Shown here piece after piece: positions 54,861 to 62,903 of a stretch of 64,000 bases of DNA. The notes under the pieces are model-generated. The model made no database searches, was not told where the DNA came from, and saw only the letters and a list, made by a program, of their open reading frames with translations. The translations under genes and the position numbers were made by a program. Location of the stretch: the NCBI RefSeq assembly GCF_015644665.1, contig NZ_JADOBQ010000010.1:41408-105407 (forward strand), read 5' to 3'. Position 1 is the first letter of the stretch; every line of letters starts with the position of its first letter. This DNA comes from Roseobacter sp. MH60115 (GTDB taxonomy: Bacteria > Pseudomonadota > Alphaproteobacteria > Rhodobacterales > Rhodobacteraceae).

Positions 54861-56849
54861 ATGATCCGTCCTTTGCGCATAGGCATTCTGCTGTTCCACA
54901 TATGGCCGACGATGCTGGCCGCGCAGACCGCCCCCGAGACACCGCAGACCCCAACCGCCACGCCGACGGTCGTTCTGGATATCCCGCGGCTTGAAGCCTT
55001 GCGCGACCAGACCGCCCTCTTGCTGCAGAGAGGCCAGATCGATCAGGCGGATACGCTGATCGCCCAGGCCCAGAAGCAGACCCCTGACCTGCCCGAACTT
55101 CATGTCATGCGCGCCATGGTCCGGATGGCCCAGAACGCCCCCGACAAGGCATTGAAGGCGCTCGACCAGGCCGTGGCCAAAGGGTTCGCCAACCTTGACG
55201 AGACACTCGGCCATCCCTTGCTGGCCCCGCTGCGCCCCGCCGCACAGGATCTGGGGTTGATTGCCCGCAGCAGCGCCCTGCCCCGCAGCACGGGGACCCG
55301 TGCCACCCGACCGGTCGGGCAGGAACTGCCCCTGACCCTTGAAAACCTGAAATGGGACAGCCAGACCCGGCGCTTCGCGGTCCTGCTGGAGATGCCGGAG
55401 GCCCCCACGCCGGTGGCCCTGCCCCCCCTGCCGAAACGCGCAAGGGCTGACCAGCGCGCGGGCCACGCCAATCTGAACCGCCTGATCAACAGCGGCCGGG
55501 CCGCCGGGTTCTCCGGCCTGCTCTATGACAATCGGGACGCAGGCCATTCCGAGCTTGATCTGACGCGCTATCCCGGCCTGATCATCACCCGCTACGCAAA
55601 ACCCCTGAAGGACAGGAAAATCAACTACGGGCTGGCCGATGATCTGCTCTATGGCACGCCGGTGATCGGGAACTCCTCCACCGCCTACAAGCGGGGCAAG
55701 GCGCCGCGCAGCCTGCCGCGCACCGCCATGACCCAGATGCCGGGGCCGACCTTTGCCTATCAGAACTACATGCTGAACCAGTTCTACGTGTACCCCGAAC
55801 ACCGCGATCACGACGCGGTCGATCTTTATCCGGCGAACTGGCCCTACATGATCATCAGCCAGGGATCGTCCTATCAGGACCGGCCATTTGTCGCGGCGGC
55901 AGCCTGGGCGCTGGCCGCCATGCGCCCGGACACCCGCGCCTTTCTGGAGCAGGAAAACCTGATGGTGCCCACCCTGCAGATGATCCTGCGCCGGGCCCAG
56001 GCGCATGTGCGCAACCGCGCCACCTATCTGTCGGGGGCCGCCCACCCCACCGTGTTTCAGCAGGATGCCCTGCGCTATGACCGGATCGTGACGCTGGCCC
56101 AGAGCCTGACCCCCGAGACCGTGCCGCCGGTGCCCGTGCTCAAGGTGCTGTCAGAGAGCTTTGCCCCCCGCGCCGGGCTGATCGGACGCTCCGAACGGCT
56201 GTTCAACACGCCGGCGGCCATCGCCCGCGTCTGGCGCGGGCCGGAATGGGAAAAGGAAATGATCGTGGCCGCGGACACCCTCGGGGTGCCGCTGGCTCCG
56301 GATGCCAGTTTCAATTGGGTCCTGCTGCGCGGCGACCCCGACCGCGTCCGGATCGAGCCGCTGGATGCCCAGGGCAGCCGCGCCCGCCTGACCCTCAACT
56401 GGCACGACAGACGCCCGATCGCACCGCGTGCCAAACGTCTGACGGATCGGGTGGATATCGGGGTGATCGTCACGCAGGGCGCGCTTGAAAGTGCCCCTGC
56501 TTTTGTCTCGGTCAGCTTCCCGACGCACCAGGAACGGCGTTATGAGGAGAGCCCGGACAGCAGCGGCTCCCGCCGCCTCGTGCAGATCGATTACGACGCC
56601 CTGGGTGCCGAACGCCCCTACGATCCGGTCCTGCACTGGAGCGCCCCCTGGCGCGACGTCTATGCCTACGCGCAAGGGAAAGTGATCGGTTGGACCCGGG
56701 TCTTCATGGACGACACCCCAAACCAGCATTTTACGGCTGATGGTCGATTCGAAAATGGGCAGAAAGCAGCCTACACGCTAAAGGGGAAGAAAAAAGGCTC
56801 GCCCTTTCTTTCGGTTGCAATTTCACCCGCGCCTGTCGGGCAAGAGTGA
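54861..56849 (+). CDS. Unrecognised periplasmic or surface protein
   Basis: 662 aa. It starts with a signal-like segment (residues 4-21, LRIGILLFHIWPTMLAAQ), then a helical TPR-like part at about 43-120 (ALLLQRGQIDQADTLIAQA; LHVMRAMVRMAQNAPDKAL). From about 190 a large domain has LLYDNRDAGHSELDL, FAYQNYMLNQFYVYPEHRD, YPANWPYMIISQGSSYQD and WSAPWRDVYAYAQGKVIGW. No family was recognised and no catalytic motif is evident, although the NYMLNQFYVYPEHRDHD stretch is rich in possible polar site residues. It lies between the glycosyltransferase run and the VPLPA-CTERM gene. A role in handling the exported polymer is only a guess. Confidence 0.7.
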   Translation: MIRPLRIGILLFHIWPTMLAAQTAPETPQTPTATPTVVLDIPRLEALRDQTALLLQRGQIDQADTLIAQAQKQTPDLPELHVMRAMVRMAQNAPDKALKALDQAVAKGFANLDETLGHPLLAPLRPAAQDLGLIARSSALPRSTGTRATRPVGQELPLTLENLKWDSQTRRFAVLLEMPEAPTPVALPPLPKRARADQRAGHANLNRLINSGRAAGFSGLLYDNRDAGHSELDLTRYPGLIITRYAKPLKDRKINYGLADDLLYGTPVIGNSSTAYKRGKAPRSLPRTAMTQMPGPTFAYQNYMLNQFYVYPEHRDHDAVDLYPANWPYMIISQGSSYQDRPFVAAAAWALAAMRPDTRAFLEQENLMVPTLQMILRRAQAHVRNRATYLSGAAHPTVFQQDALRYDRIVTLAQSLTPETVPPVPVLKVLSESFAPRAGLIGRSERLFNTPAAIARVWRGPEWEKEMIVAADTLGVPLAPDASFNWVLLRGDPDRVRIEPLDAQGSRARLTLNWHDRRPIAPRAKRLTDRVDIGVIVTQGALESAPAFVSVSFPTHQERRYEESPDSSGSRRLVQIDYDALGAERPYDPVLHWSAPWRDVYAYAQGKVIGWTRVFMDDTPNQHFTADGRFENGQKAAYTLKGKKKGSPFLSVAISPAPVGQE

Positions 56850-57128
56850 TTCGCGGCGCCTTTGACGCGCCAGCAGAATTTGGAAACCATCACTACCTTT
56901 TGGCGAAATTGTCGTAAAAACTGAAATAAATATCCGCCAAATGTAGCCAAAGTCACAGACGACGCCGGTAAATGCGAACATTTTGAGACCGAAGATGGAT
57001 TTTGGTCTTCTTTGGTAAAGATGGAGGTGGTAACAAAGTGACGAGGGGGTGTTCCGGATATCAACGCCAATCGGCGGTGATTTCTCTTGGGGTACCTGGA
57101 ATAGTAAATGTAACTTTGGAGTAAAAAG

Positions 57129-57791
57129 ATGTCGTATTCGATCAAATCTCTTTGCCTCGCTGCGGGCATCACTGCCGCCAGCACAATGGGCGCCTCGGCA
57201 GCCCTTCTCGATTTCACAGCAAGCACGAACACTTCCGGTTCCATCGGTGGTGGCATCAACTGGAGCCTGTCCGCGACAGGTGGTGCAGTTAATGCAGACA
57301 CCGACAGCGACGCCCAGGGCGTCATTCCGGCGCCTCTCGCGCTGGTCACTGACGGCGTTGGCGTTGGCGGTCAGGATGACGAGGTTACGAACACAGGTCA
57401 GACACTGACACTGTCGTTCACCAAAACCATCTTCCTGCAGGGGGTCCACTTCCTTGACCTCTTCATCGGTCCGAACGGTACTGAATCCGCACTGACCTTC
57501 AACGATGCTGACAACAGCCTCATCGTGGAAGTCTTCGCGACAGACGATGGTGAAGTGAGCCCGAACAACGGTTACGGCTTCAAAGCTGTTGCTGACCTGG
57601 CGATCAAATCGATCACATTCGTGCCTGGCGACGGTGTCGACACAGCAAACGGTGACTTCGCGCTGGCCGCGATCGACTACCGTTCGACTGACGGCAACAC
57701 ACCTGACACAGTGCCGCTGCCTGCCGCAGGCTTCCTGCTGATGGGCGCACTTGGTGGTCTGGGTCTGGCCCGCCGCCGCAAGAAAGCCTGA
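57129..57791 (+). CDS. VPLPA-CTERM sorting-domain protein
   Basis: 220 aa. Signal peptide with SLCLAAGITAASTMGASA, a beta-rich exported part (LLDFTASTNTSGSIGGGINW, FLDLFIGPNGTES, DFALAAIDYRS), and a C-terminal tripartite sorting signal: VPLPAAG, a glycine-rich hydrophobic helix, and the basic tail ARRRKKA. VPLPA-CTERM proteins are processed by the XrtD-type exosortase, which is not in this window. TTGGAG six bases before ATG 57129 sets the start. A strong terminator follows, so it is a single-gene unit, likely a major surface or matrix protein. Confidence 0.9.
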   Translation: MSYSIKSLCLAAGITAASTMGASAALLDFTASTNTSGSIGGGINWSLSATGGAVNADTDSDAQGVIPAPLALVTDGVGVGGQDDEVTNTGQTLTLSFTKTIFLQGVHFLDLFIGPNGTESALTFNDADNSLIVEVFATDDGEVSPNNGYGFKAVADLAIKSITFVPGDGVDTANGDFALAAIDYRSTDGNTPDTVPLPAAGFLLMGALGGLGLARRRKKA

Positions 57792-57821
57792 TACGGCTTT
57801 CAAAAGCGACAACTAAAAAAG

Positions 57822-57849
57822 AAAAGCCCGCGCAATGCGGGCTTTTTTT
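57822..57849 (+). terminator. Strong intrinsic terminator after the VPLPA-CTERM gene
   Basis: AAAAGCCCGC (57822-57831) pairs perfectly with GCGGGCTTTT (57837-57846) around a five-base loop and continues into more T residues. It is the clearest rho-independent terminator in the window. Confidence 0.88.
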
Positions 57850-58097
57850 ATGGCCAGCGCTCAGATCGGGCCACGGGAATGATGTGCCCCTCCCCCGCAC
57901 CACACAAAAGCAATCCCCGCCTTTGCAGAAACAAAGAAGCCGCCGCCGCAAAAGCGAATGCCTTTCAAGAAAAGCCAGGCCGCTGTTCTGAAGAAAAAGG
58001 CCGGGGGGGGCCGGGATCTGGTCAGGGCACCCGCCCGCCAAGAGCCATCACCTTTCAGCTGATCACACCAAGGCTGCCGTTTTACACGACAGCGGGG
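57850..58097. other. Non-coding gap between convergent units
   Basis: About 250 bases between the VPLPA terminator and the convergent kinase gene. Nothing gene-like or repetitive was seen, apart from short purine-rich tracts. Confidence 0.3.
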
Positions 58098-58931
58098 TCA
58101 GCTGTAATAGTCGTAGCCATATTCCTTGCCCATGTAGCGACACTTGTTCAGCACGATCCCCAGCACATTGGTGCGCTTGGCGATCTCACGTTCACAATTG
58201 TCCACTTCGCTGATGGAGGTGCTCTCTGCAGCAGCGACCAGCAGGGTGCAATCAACACTGTCGGCAAAGCCCATCATGTCATCACTGACCAGCATCGGGG
58301 GCATGTCGAAAATCGTGATCGTCGGCTTGTAGGTCTGCTCGACCTCGTCCAGCGCTTCCCGCATCGTATCGCTTTGCAAAAGTTCCGATGGGTTGCGGGC
58401 GGAATGGAGGTTGGCCCCCACCAGCATGTTATCGGTGATCCGCACCAGATGCTCATTGATCGGGTCCCGGCCCTCAAGCGCCTTGGAAAACTGGCTGATG
58501 CCGCGCGGCATGCCAAGTGACGCGGCCACATTCGGGCGCCGCAGATCCATTTCGATGACAGCCACCCGCTGCTCGGGCTGGCGCGCGATGCTGAACGCAA
58601 GACACAGGCTCAGCGTTGTCTTGCCACAGGAGGCATTGGGGGAGGTAATGGCCAGCCGGGACCACCCGTTGTCCCGCATGGCCTGCAGCACTTTCGTGCG
58701 CAGCATATCAATCGGCGTCGACAGCGAATTCCGCTCAAAGGCAGGTATCTTGTGCTCGTTCAGCAGATCCTGATCGGGCTCAAAAGGCTTGAGTTCACTC
58801 CAGACCGTCGCCAGTTCGGAGTCCCCCTTGATGGAGGATTGTTTTGTGCCTTCCGCCGCCGGGGCCGCCGGTTTCTTGCCTTGACCACGCTTGGCGCGGG
58901 CCCTTTCGAGAGCAACCTGAATACGTTCCAT
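58098..58931 (-). CDS. CpsD/Wzc-type tyrosine autokinase (BY-kinase)
   Basis: 277 aa, a stand-alone cytoplasmic kinase partner of a Wzz/GumC protein. Walker A SPNASCGKTTLS (97-108), Walker A' VAVIEMDLRRPN (123-134), and Walker B ITIFDMPP (205-212). The C-terminus ends in a tyrosine cluster (Y266, Y271, Y273, Y275, Y276), the usual autophosphorylation tail. It should control chain length or polymer assembly with the chain-length protein, 97 bases upstream in the same direction. An N-terminal linker of about 60 residues is Ala/Lys-rich. Confidence 0.9.
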   Translation of the reverse strand: MERIQVALERARAKRGQGKKPAAPAAEGTKQSSIKGDSELATVWSELKPFEPDQDLLNEHKIPAFERNSLSTPIDMLRTKVLQAMRDNGWSRLAITSPNASCGKTTLSLCLAFSIARQPEQRVAVIEMDLRRPNVAASLGMPRGISQFSKALEGRDPINEHLVRITDNMLVGANLHSARNPSELLQSDTMREALDEVEQTYKPTITIFDMPPMLVSDDMMGFADSVDCTLLVAAAESTSISEVDNCEREIAKRTNVLGIVLNKCRYMGKEYGYDYYS

Positions 58932-59028
58932 ATCTTTTACATCTCACCTTTTGATCTGTACCCGCGCGCGCCGACCAGGTTTAGGGCATATACCGGAACA
59001 ATATTACCCGGTGCATAACTGGTTCCCA

Positions 59029-60591
59029 TCATGAACTCCCCCCGCCCATCAGGGCGACGATGCTGGACAGCCCGGTCTTGTCGAGCAGCCGTTCAATCAA
59101 CAGATCCAAGGGCAGGTAATAGGTATGCAATGCCCAGATCGTCACCGGCGCCGCGATCACGGCAATGAACACGCCACAGATGATAATCGTATCATGTATC
59201 TTACGCTGCCGGGTCGACCGGATGTACGGCAGGGTTGCAATCGGGGTGATGCCCAGCTTGGTCTGGATGTCGATCGGGCGCCGGATTGAGGAGTTGATCA
59301 ACTCCATCAGAACCACGAAAGCCAGACCAAGCACGATCCCCACGCCAACGCTGCCGCCTGCGATCAAGGGCCGGTTCGGGCTCGACGGGCGACCGGGCAC
59401 AACAGCCGGCTCAACCACGGAGAACCGCTGACCCTTGGCCAGCACTTCGATCCGCTCCCCCATCTCGGCGGTGGCGAGACGCGCGGTTGCACCTTGATAT
59501 TGCCGCTGGGTATTTTCAAACGCCCGGTTCAACTCTTCGAGCTGAATGGAATTGCCCGGGGTCGCATCGATCGTTTCCTGCAGCTTGGCAATCTGCGTTT
59601 CGATCTCCTGCTTTTGCCGGGCAAAGGCCTCAAGCTGCTCGTCGATATCCCCCAGCTGCAACTCGTAAAGGGCCTGGGCTGCATCCTGCTCATTCCCGTT
59701 TGACTGAGACGACACGACCGTCTCCAAAGCGGCAATCTTGGCCTGCAGCACCCGAACCCGCGGGTTCTGCGGGGAATAGATCAGCAGCGCGCTGTCGAGC
59801 TCATTTTGCAGGGACTGCAATTGCCGCTGTTCGGGCGACAGATCCGCCGCGGATGTATCGACACGGCCCGTGCGTTCGAAAAGATCGACGAGATTGGCCC
59901 GCCGGTCCATGAGAGCCGCTTCCTCACGTTCAATCTGGACCAGCCGCTGCTGCTGCGATGTCTGCTGAGACCGGCGAAAATTCATGCTGTCCGGCAGGGC
60001 GTTCTGGTTTTGCAGCTTGAACTGCAGGATCCGGCTGCTTCTTTCATCAAGCTCGGCATTCAGACGCGCCACTTCCTGCTCGAAGAATTCCAGCGTCTGC
60101 GTGGCATTCCCGGTGCGGATCTCGACGTTCTCGGCCAACAGCCGCGTGACCAGTTCATTTGCAACCGCCGCTGTCTTTGTCGGCGTGCGCCCGCGGAACC
60201 CGACAGTCAGCGTCGTTGCCGTGCCGCGCTTGCCGCGGGGCTGGGCAATCATGATCCGCTGGCGCATGTCACTGATGATATAGTTCGGGGTCAGCTCGCT
60301 CCGGTTCGGATAGATCTGCATCTTGTCGGCAATCTCCAGCACGGCAGACCGGGTGGTCAGCCGTTGCCGGATGATCTGAACCTGCTCGCCCGGCGTGGTC
60401 TGCACCGTCGAGGCCGCCAGATCGCGCGGGATCTGCGGACGCTCCACCAGCACCAGCGCCGATGCGGAATATTCAGCAGGCAGCATCGCGGAAACGGTAA
60501 TCCCCGCCGCGGAGACCAGCCCCGCAATCACCAGGAAGTAATGAAAGCGCCGAAAGAAAATCGACAGGTAGAATTTCGGATTGAATTTCAT
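59029..60591 (-). CDS. GumC/Wzz-like polysaccharide chain-length protein
   Basis: 520 aa. The first helix is near residues 17-37 (FHYFLVIAGLVSAAGITVSAML), followed by the Wzz domain and a long coiled coil (about 170-390, many Gln, Glu and Leu). A second helix pair lies near 415-500, including the RPSSPNRPLIAGGSVGVGI motif of GumC/ExoP proteins. There is no kinase domain; that is supplied by the separate BY-kinase. This split form is typical of exosortase-linked EPS loci. It overlaps the upstream ATPase stop as ATGA. Confidence 0.9.
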   Translation of the reverse strand: MKFNPKFYLSIFFRRFHYFLVIAGLVSAAGITVSAMLPAEYSASALVLVERPQIPRDLAASTVQTTPGEQVQIIRQRLTTRSAVLEIADKMQIYPNRSELTPNYIISDMRQRIMIAQPRGKRGTATTLTVGFRGRTPTKTAAVANELVTRLLAENVEIRTGNATQTLEFFEQEVARLNAELDERSSRILQFKLQNQNALPDSMNFRRSQQTSQQQRLVQIEREEAALMDRRANLVDLFERTGRVDTSAADLSPEQRQLQSLQNELDSALLIYSPQNPRVRVLQAKIAALETVVSSQSNGNEQDAAQALYELQLGDIDEQLEAFARQKQEIETQIAKLQETIDATPGNSIQLEELNRAFENTQRQYQGATARLATAEMGERIEVLAKGQRFSVVEPAVVPGRPSSPNRPLIAGGSVGVGIVLGLAFVVLMELINSSIRRPIDIQTKLGITPIATLPYIRSTRQRKIHDTIIICGVFIAVIAAPVTIWALHTYYLPLDLLIERLLDKTGLSSIVALMGGGSS

Positions 60592-61451
60592 GACTCAGTC
60601 TTTTCCAGAAACAAAACATTCGACAAAAACAAACCATCCCTGAGCACATTGCGCACCATATCCGCGGACACGGTCTCCTGGTCTTCAGAGGAGGCATAGA
60701 CAAGAGAAAAATCAGCCAGCTGGTTCACCAGGCGCGGGATACCGCGGGCCGACCGCGCGATGAGCTGTATCGCCTCATCGGTGAAGACCTCCCGCGTGGC
60801 ACCGGCAGTGCGCATCCTGTGCTTGATATAACTGGTCACTGTCTCCACGCTCATGGCTGATAGGTGAACATTGGCAGCAACCCTCTGGCAGAATTGTTCC
60901 AGTCCGGGCTGGTTCACGATGTCGCGCAGTTCCGGCTGGCCCACAAGCACCAACTGCAGCAACTCGTCCTTATTGGTGTTTATGTTTGTATACATACGCA
61001 ATTCTTCAAGCGTTTCGCGGTCCAAATTCTGGGCTTCGTCAAAAATCAGGACCACGCGCCGGGCCTGGCTGTATTCCTCGATCAGAAACATCTGGAACTG
61101 GTTGAAGAGATCGACATAGTCCGAACCGGGCGGCACTTCCTGCGACAGCGCCATCATGACCCAGCGCAACAGATCACCCCGGCCGCCCTGGGCGTTCGAG
61201 ATCAGCCCGACGGTGATATCATCCGAGATCTGTCTCAGAAGATACTGCAGCAGCGTTGTCTTGCCGGCCCCCACATCGCCGGTCACCAGCGTGATCGGCG
61301 CATGGGTAAAAAGACCATACTCCAACATGTTGAAGGCACGCTTGTGGGCTGCGGACCAATAGAGGAAGTCCGGATCCGGCACCAGCGAGAACGGTCGCTC
61401 GGTCAGGCCAAAGAACTCCGTATAGATATCGAAAGAGTTGGACATGTTCAT
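60588..61451 (-). CDS. ExeA-like AAA ATPase of exosortase/EPS locus
   Basis: About 287 aa. FFGLTERPFSLVPDPDFLYWS at the N-terminus and Walker A VTGDVGAGKTTLL are typical of ExeA/GspA-type ATPases and the XrtA-associated ATPase. Walker B is VVLIFDEAQNLD, and LVLVGQPELRDIV and GIPRLVNQLAD follow. There is no C-terminal peptidoglycan-binding domain. ATG 61451 is chosen because GGAAGACGAG precedes it; the frame extends to 61484. It heads the minus-strand unit with the chain-length protein and kinase. Confidence 0.88.
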   Translation of the reverse strand: MNMSNSFDIYTEFFGLTERPFSLVPDPDFLYWSAAHKRAFNMLEYGLFTHAPITLVTGDVGAGKTTLLQYLLRQISDDITVGLISNAQGGRGDLLRWVMMALSQEVPPGSDYVDLFNQFQMFLIEEYSQARRVVLIFDEAQNLDRETLEELRMYTNINTNKDELLQLVLVGQPELRDIVNQPGLEQFCQRVAANVHLSAMSVETVTSYIKHRMRTAGATREVFTDEAIQLIARSARGIPRLVNQLADFSLVYASSEDQETVSADMVRNVLRDGLFLSNVLFLEKTES

Positions 61452-62060
61452 CTCGTCTTCCCGCAACCTTGTTAATCCACGCACTCAAACCGAACACATT
61501 TGAGACATGTCGCGACGTCTCGCCAACTTCCGGACCGCAACCGAGGATGCCATATCGCATTTTACCCCGGTGTTCATCCAGTTTTTGCCCCCACAAGGCA
61601 ACACATCCACCCTGTCTGCACGCTGCCTTTAGCACGATTGCGGCGCGTTTCGGGAAAACTGCCCAAAAAGTCACAACATCCACAAAATATGATGCTATTT
61701 AATGATTCGAATGCGAATCAAAGTTGGACAAAATTGAGCCATTCGTATGAATCGGCAATATGCTGGGTGGCGCAATACACGGCTGGGTTGATTAAAAAAT
61801 GGGCAAACGCTCCGAAGAGATCGGCGAAAACAGGTGGACAACTTAAATTCCCTTAAATATCAGATGCTTAACATCTTTCCTAAAATTTACCCTAAACTAT
61901 GATGAAATTGCCAAAAGGCCCTCTGGCTTGTATGAAGAGGTGTTCCGAAAAAATTTGTGAGGAAGTTGAGAAGTTTAAATTTATTTCAAGTTTGGTCTCT
62001 AATAGATCGGACGTCTGTACTCAGTAAATGGCCTCGGCCGGCACAGTGAAGGTTGCAAGT
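61452..62060. promoter_or_regulatory. Long divergent control region of the EPS module
   Basis: About 600 bases, clearly AT-richer than its surroundings, between the divergent ATPase and sugar transferase genes. A 7-bp dyad, TGATTCG-N4-CGAATCA, lies at 61703-61720, and a weaker related ATTC-N4-GAAT at 61741-61752. Several TTAA words occur near 61840-61870, but none has the N7 CtrA spacing. No gene or RNA was recognised. Confidence 0.5.
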
Positions 62061-62753
62061 ATGTCTATCCATTACACGAACATTTCCGAACACGACGACG
62101 ATGCGAAATTTGTGGCATCCACGGGTATCGTGTCGGCTCCCTCCGATCTTTACCGGACAAGCGTTAAAAGATGCCTAGACGTGGCGCTGACCCTGCTTGC
62201 CGCACCGGTTGTCCTGCCTTTCGTCATCACCCTTGCGCTCTGCATTTTCCTGCGCGACGGCAAGAACCCGTTTTACTCGCAAAAGCGCATCGGCCTGAAC
62301 GGGCAGGTTTTCACCATGTGGAAACTGCGCAGCATGGTGGCCAATGCGGACGCCCTGCTGGAAAAGCACCTCAGCGAGAACCCCGACGCCCGCGCGGAAT
62401 GGGACAGCAAGCAAAAGCTGCGCAATGACCCGCGCATCACCCCTTTCGGTGCCGTCCTGCGCAAAGCGTCCCTGGATGAGCTGCCGCAGCTCTGGAACGT
62501 GCTGAAGGGCGACATGAGCCTTGTCGGCCCGCGTCCCATGATGCCCGAGCAGCGCGCCCTCTACGCGGGTCAGTCCTATTACGGCATGCGCCCCGGCGTG
62601 ACCGGCCCCTGGCAGATTTCCGACCGCAACGACACGACGTTCTCGCGCCGTGTGCAGTTCGATGACGCCTATGACGATCAGCTGTCTTTCCAGACGGACA
62701 CGAAGATCATCCTTGCGACGGTCCGGGTCGTGTTCAAGGGAACAGGATGCTGA
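62061..62753 (+). CDS. ExoY/WcaJ-type undecaprenyl-phosphate sugar transferase
   Basis: 230 aa. One N-terminal helix region (VALTLLAAPVVLPFVITLALC), then the bacterial sugar transferase core: KRIGLNGQVFTMWKLRSMV, DPRITPFGAVLRKASLDELPQ, GDMSLVGPRPMMPEQ and YGMRPGVTGPWQ. It is the single-helix ExoY-like form and starts repeat units by placing a sugar-1-phosphate on undecaprenyl phosphate. ATG 62061 is favoured because GAAGG lies about eight bases upstream; an ATG at 62028 has none. Confidence 0.93.
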   Translation: MSIHYTNISEHDDDAKFVASTGIVSAPSDLYRTSVKRCLDVALTLLAAPVVLPFVITLALCIFLRDGKNPFYSQKRIGLNGQVFTMWKLRSMVANADALLEKHLSENPDARAEWDSKQKLRNDPRITPFGAVLRKASLDELPQLWNVLKGDMSLVGPRPMMPEQRALYAGQSYYGMRPGVTGPWQISDRNDTTFSRRVQFDDAYDDQLSFQTDTKIILATVRVVFKGTGC

Positions 62754-62820
62754 TCTGCCCCGCAGATTGACTTAAAAAGCACGCATTTGTTGGCATAGAG
62801 ATGCCTGCACAGCCTTCACA

Positions 62821-62862
62821 TTGAGGCGATTGGTTATTAGTTTTAATAGCCAATCGCCTCAA
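62821..62862 (+). terminator. Long near-perfect hairpin between sugar transferase and TPR genes
   Basis: Arms of 19 bases (62821-62839 and 62844-62862) match except for one G-T wobble, with a four-base loop GTTT. The stem is unusually long and only a short mixed T stretch follows. It could terminate, attenuate or stabilise the mRNA before the lipoprotein gene. Confidence 0.55.
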
Positions 62863-62903
62863 TTGCTCTTATTCATCATTTTCACCATTCGCGGATTATT
62901 TTC

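Noticed and set aside
54711..56045. 444-codon minus-strand frame opposite the unrecognised exported protein
   Set aside because: The plus frame has a signal peptide and longer coherent reading; the minus product is Gly/His/Gln-rich.
56823..57812. 329-codon minus-strand frame over the VPLPA gene
   Set aside because: The VPLPA gene has a ribosome binding site, signal peptide, sorting tail and terminator on the plus strand.
61500..61856. 118-codon frame in the divergent control region
   Set aside because: No ribosome binding site or recognisable sequence; it spans the dyads and AT-rich promoter area.
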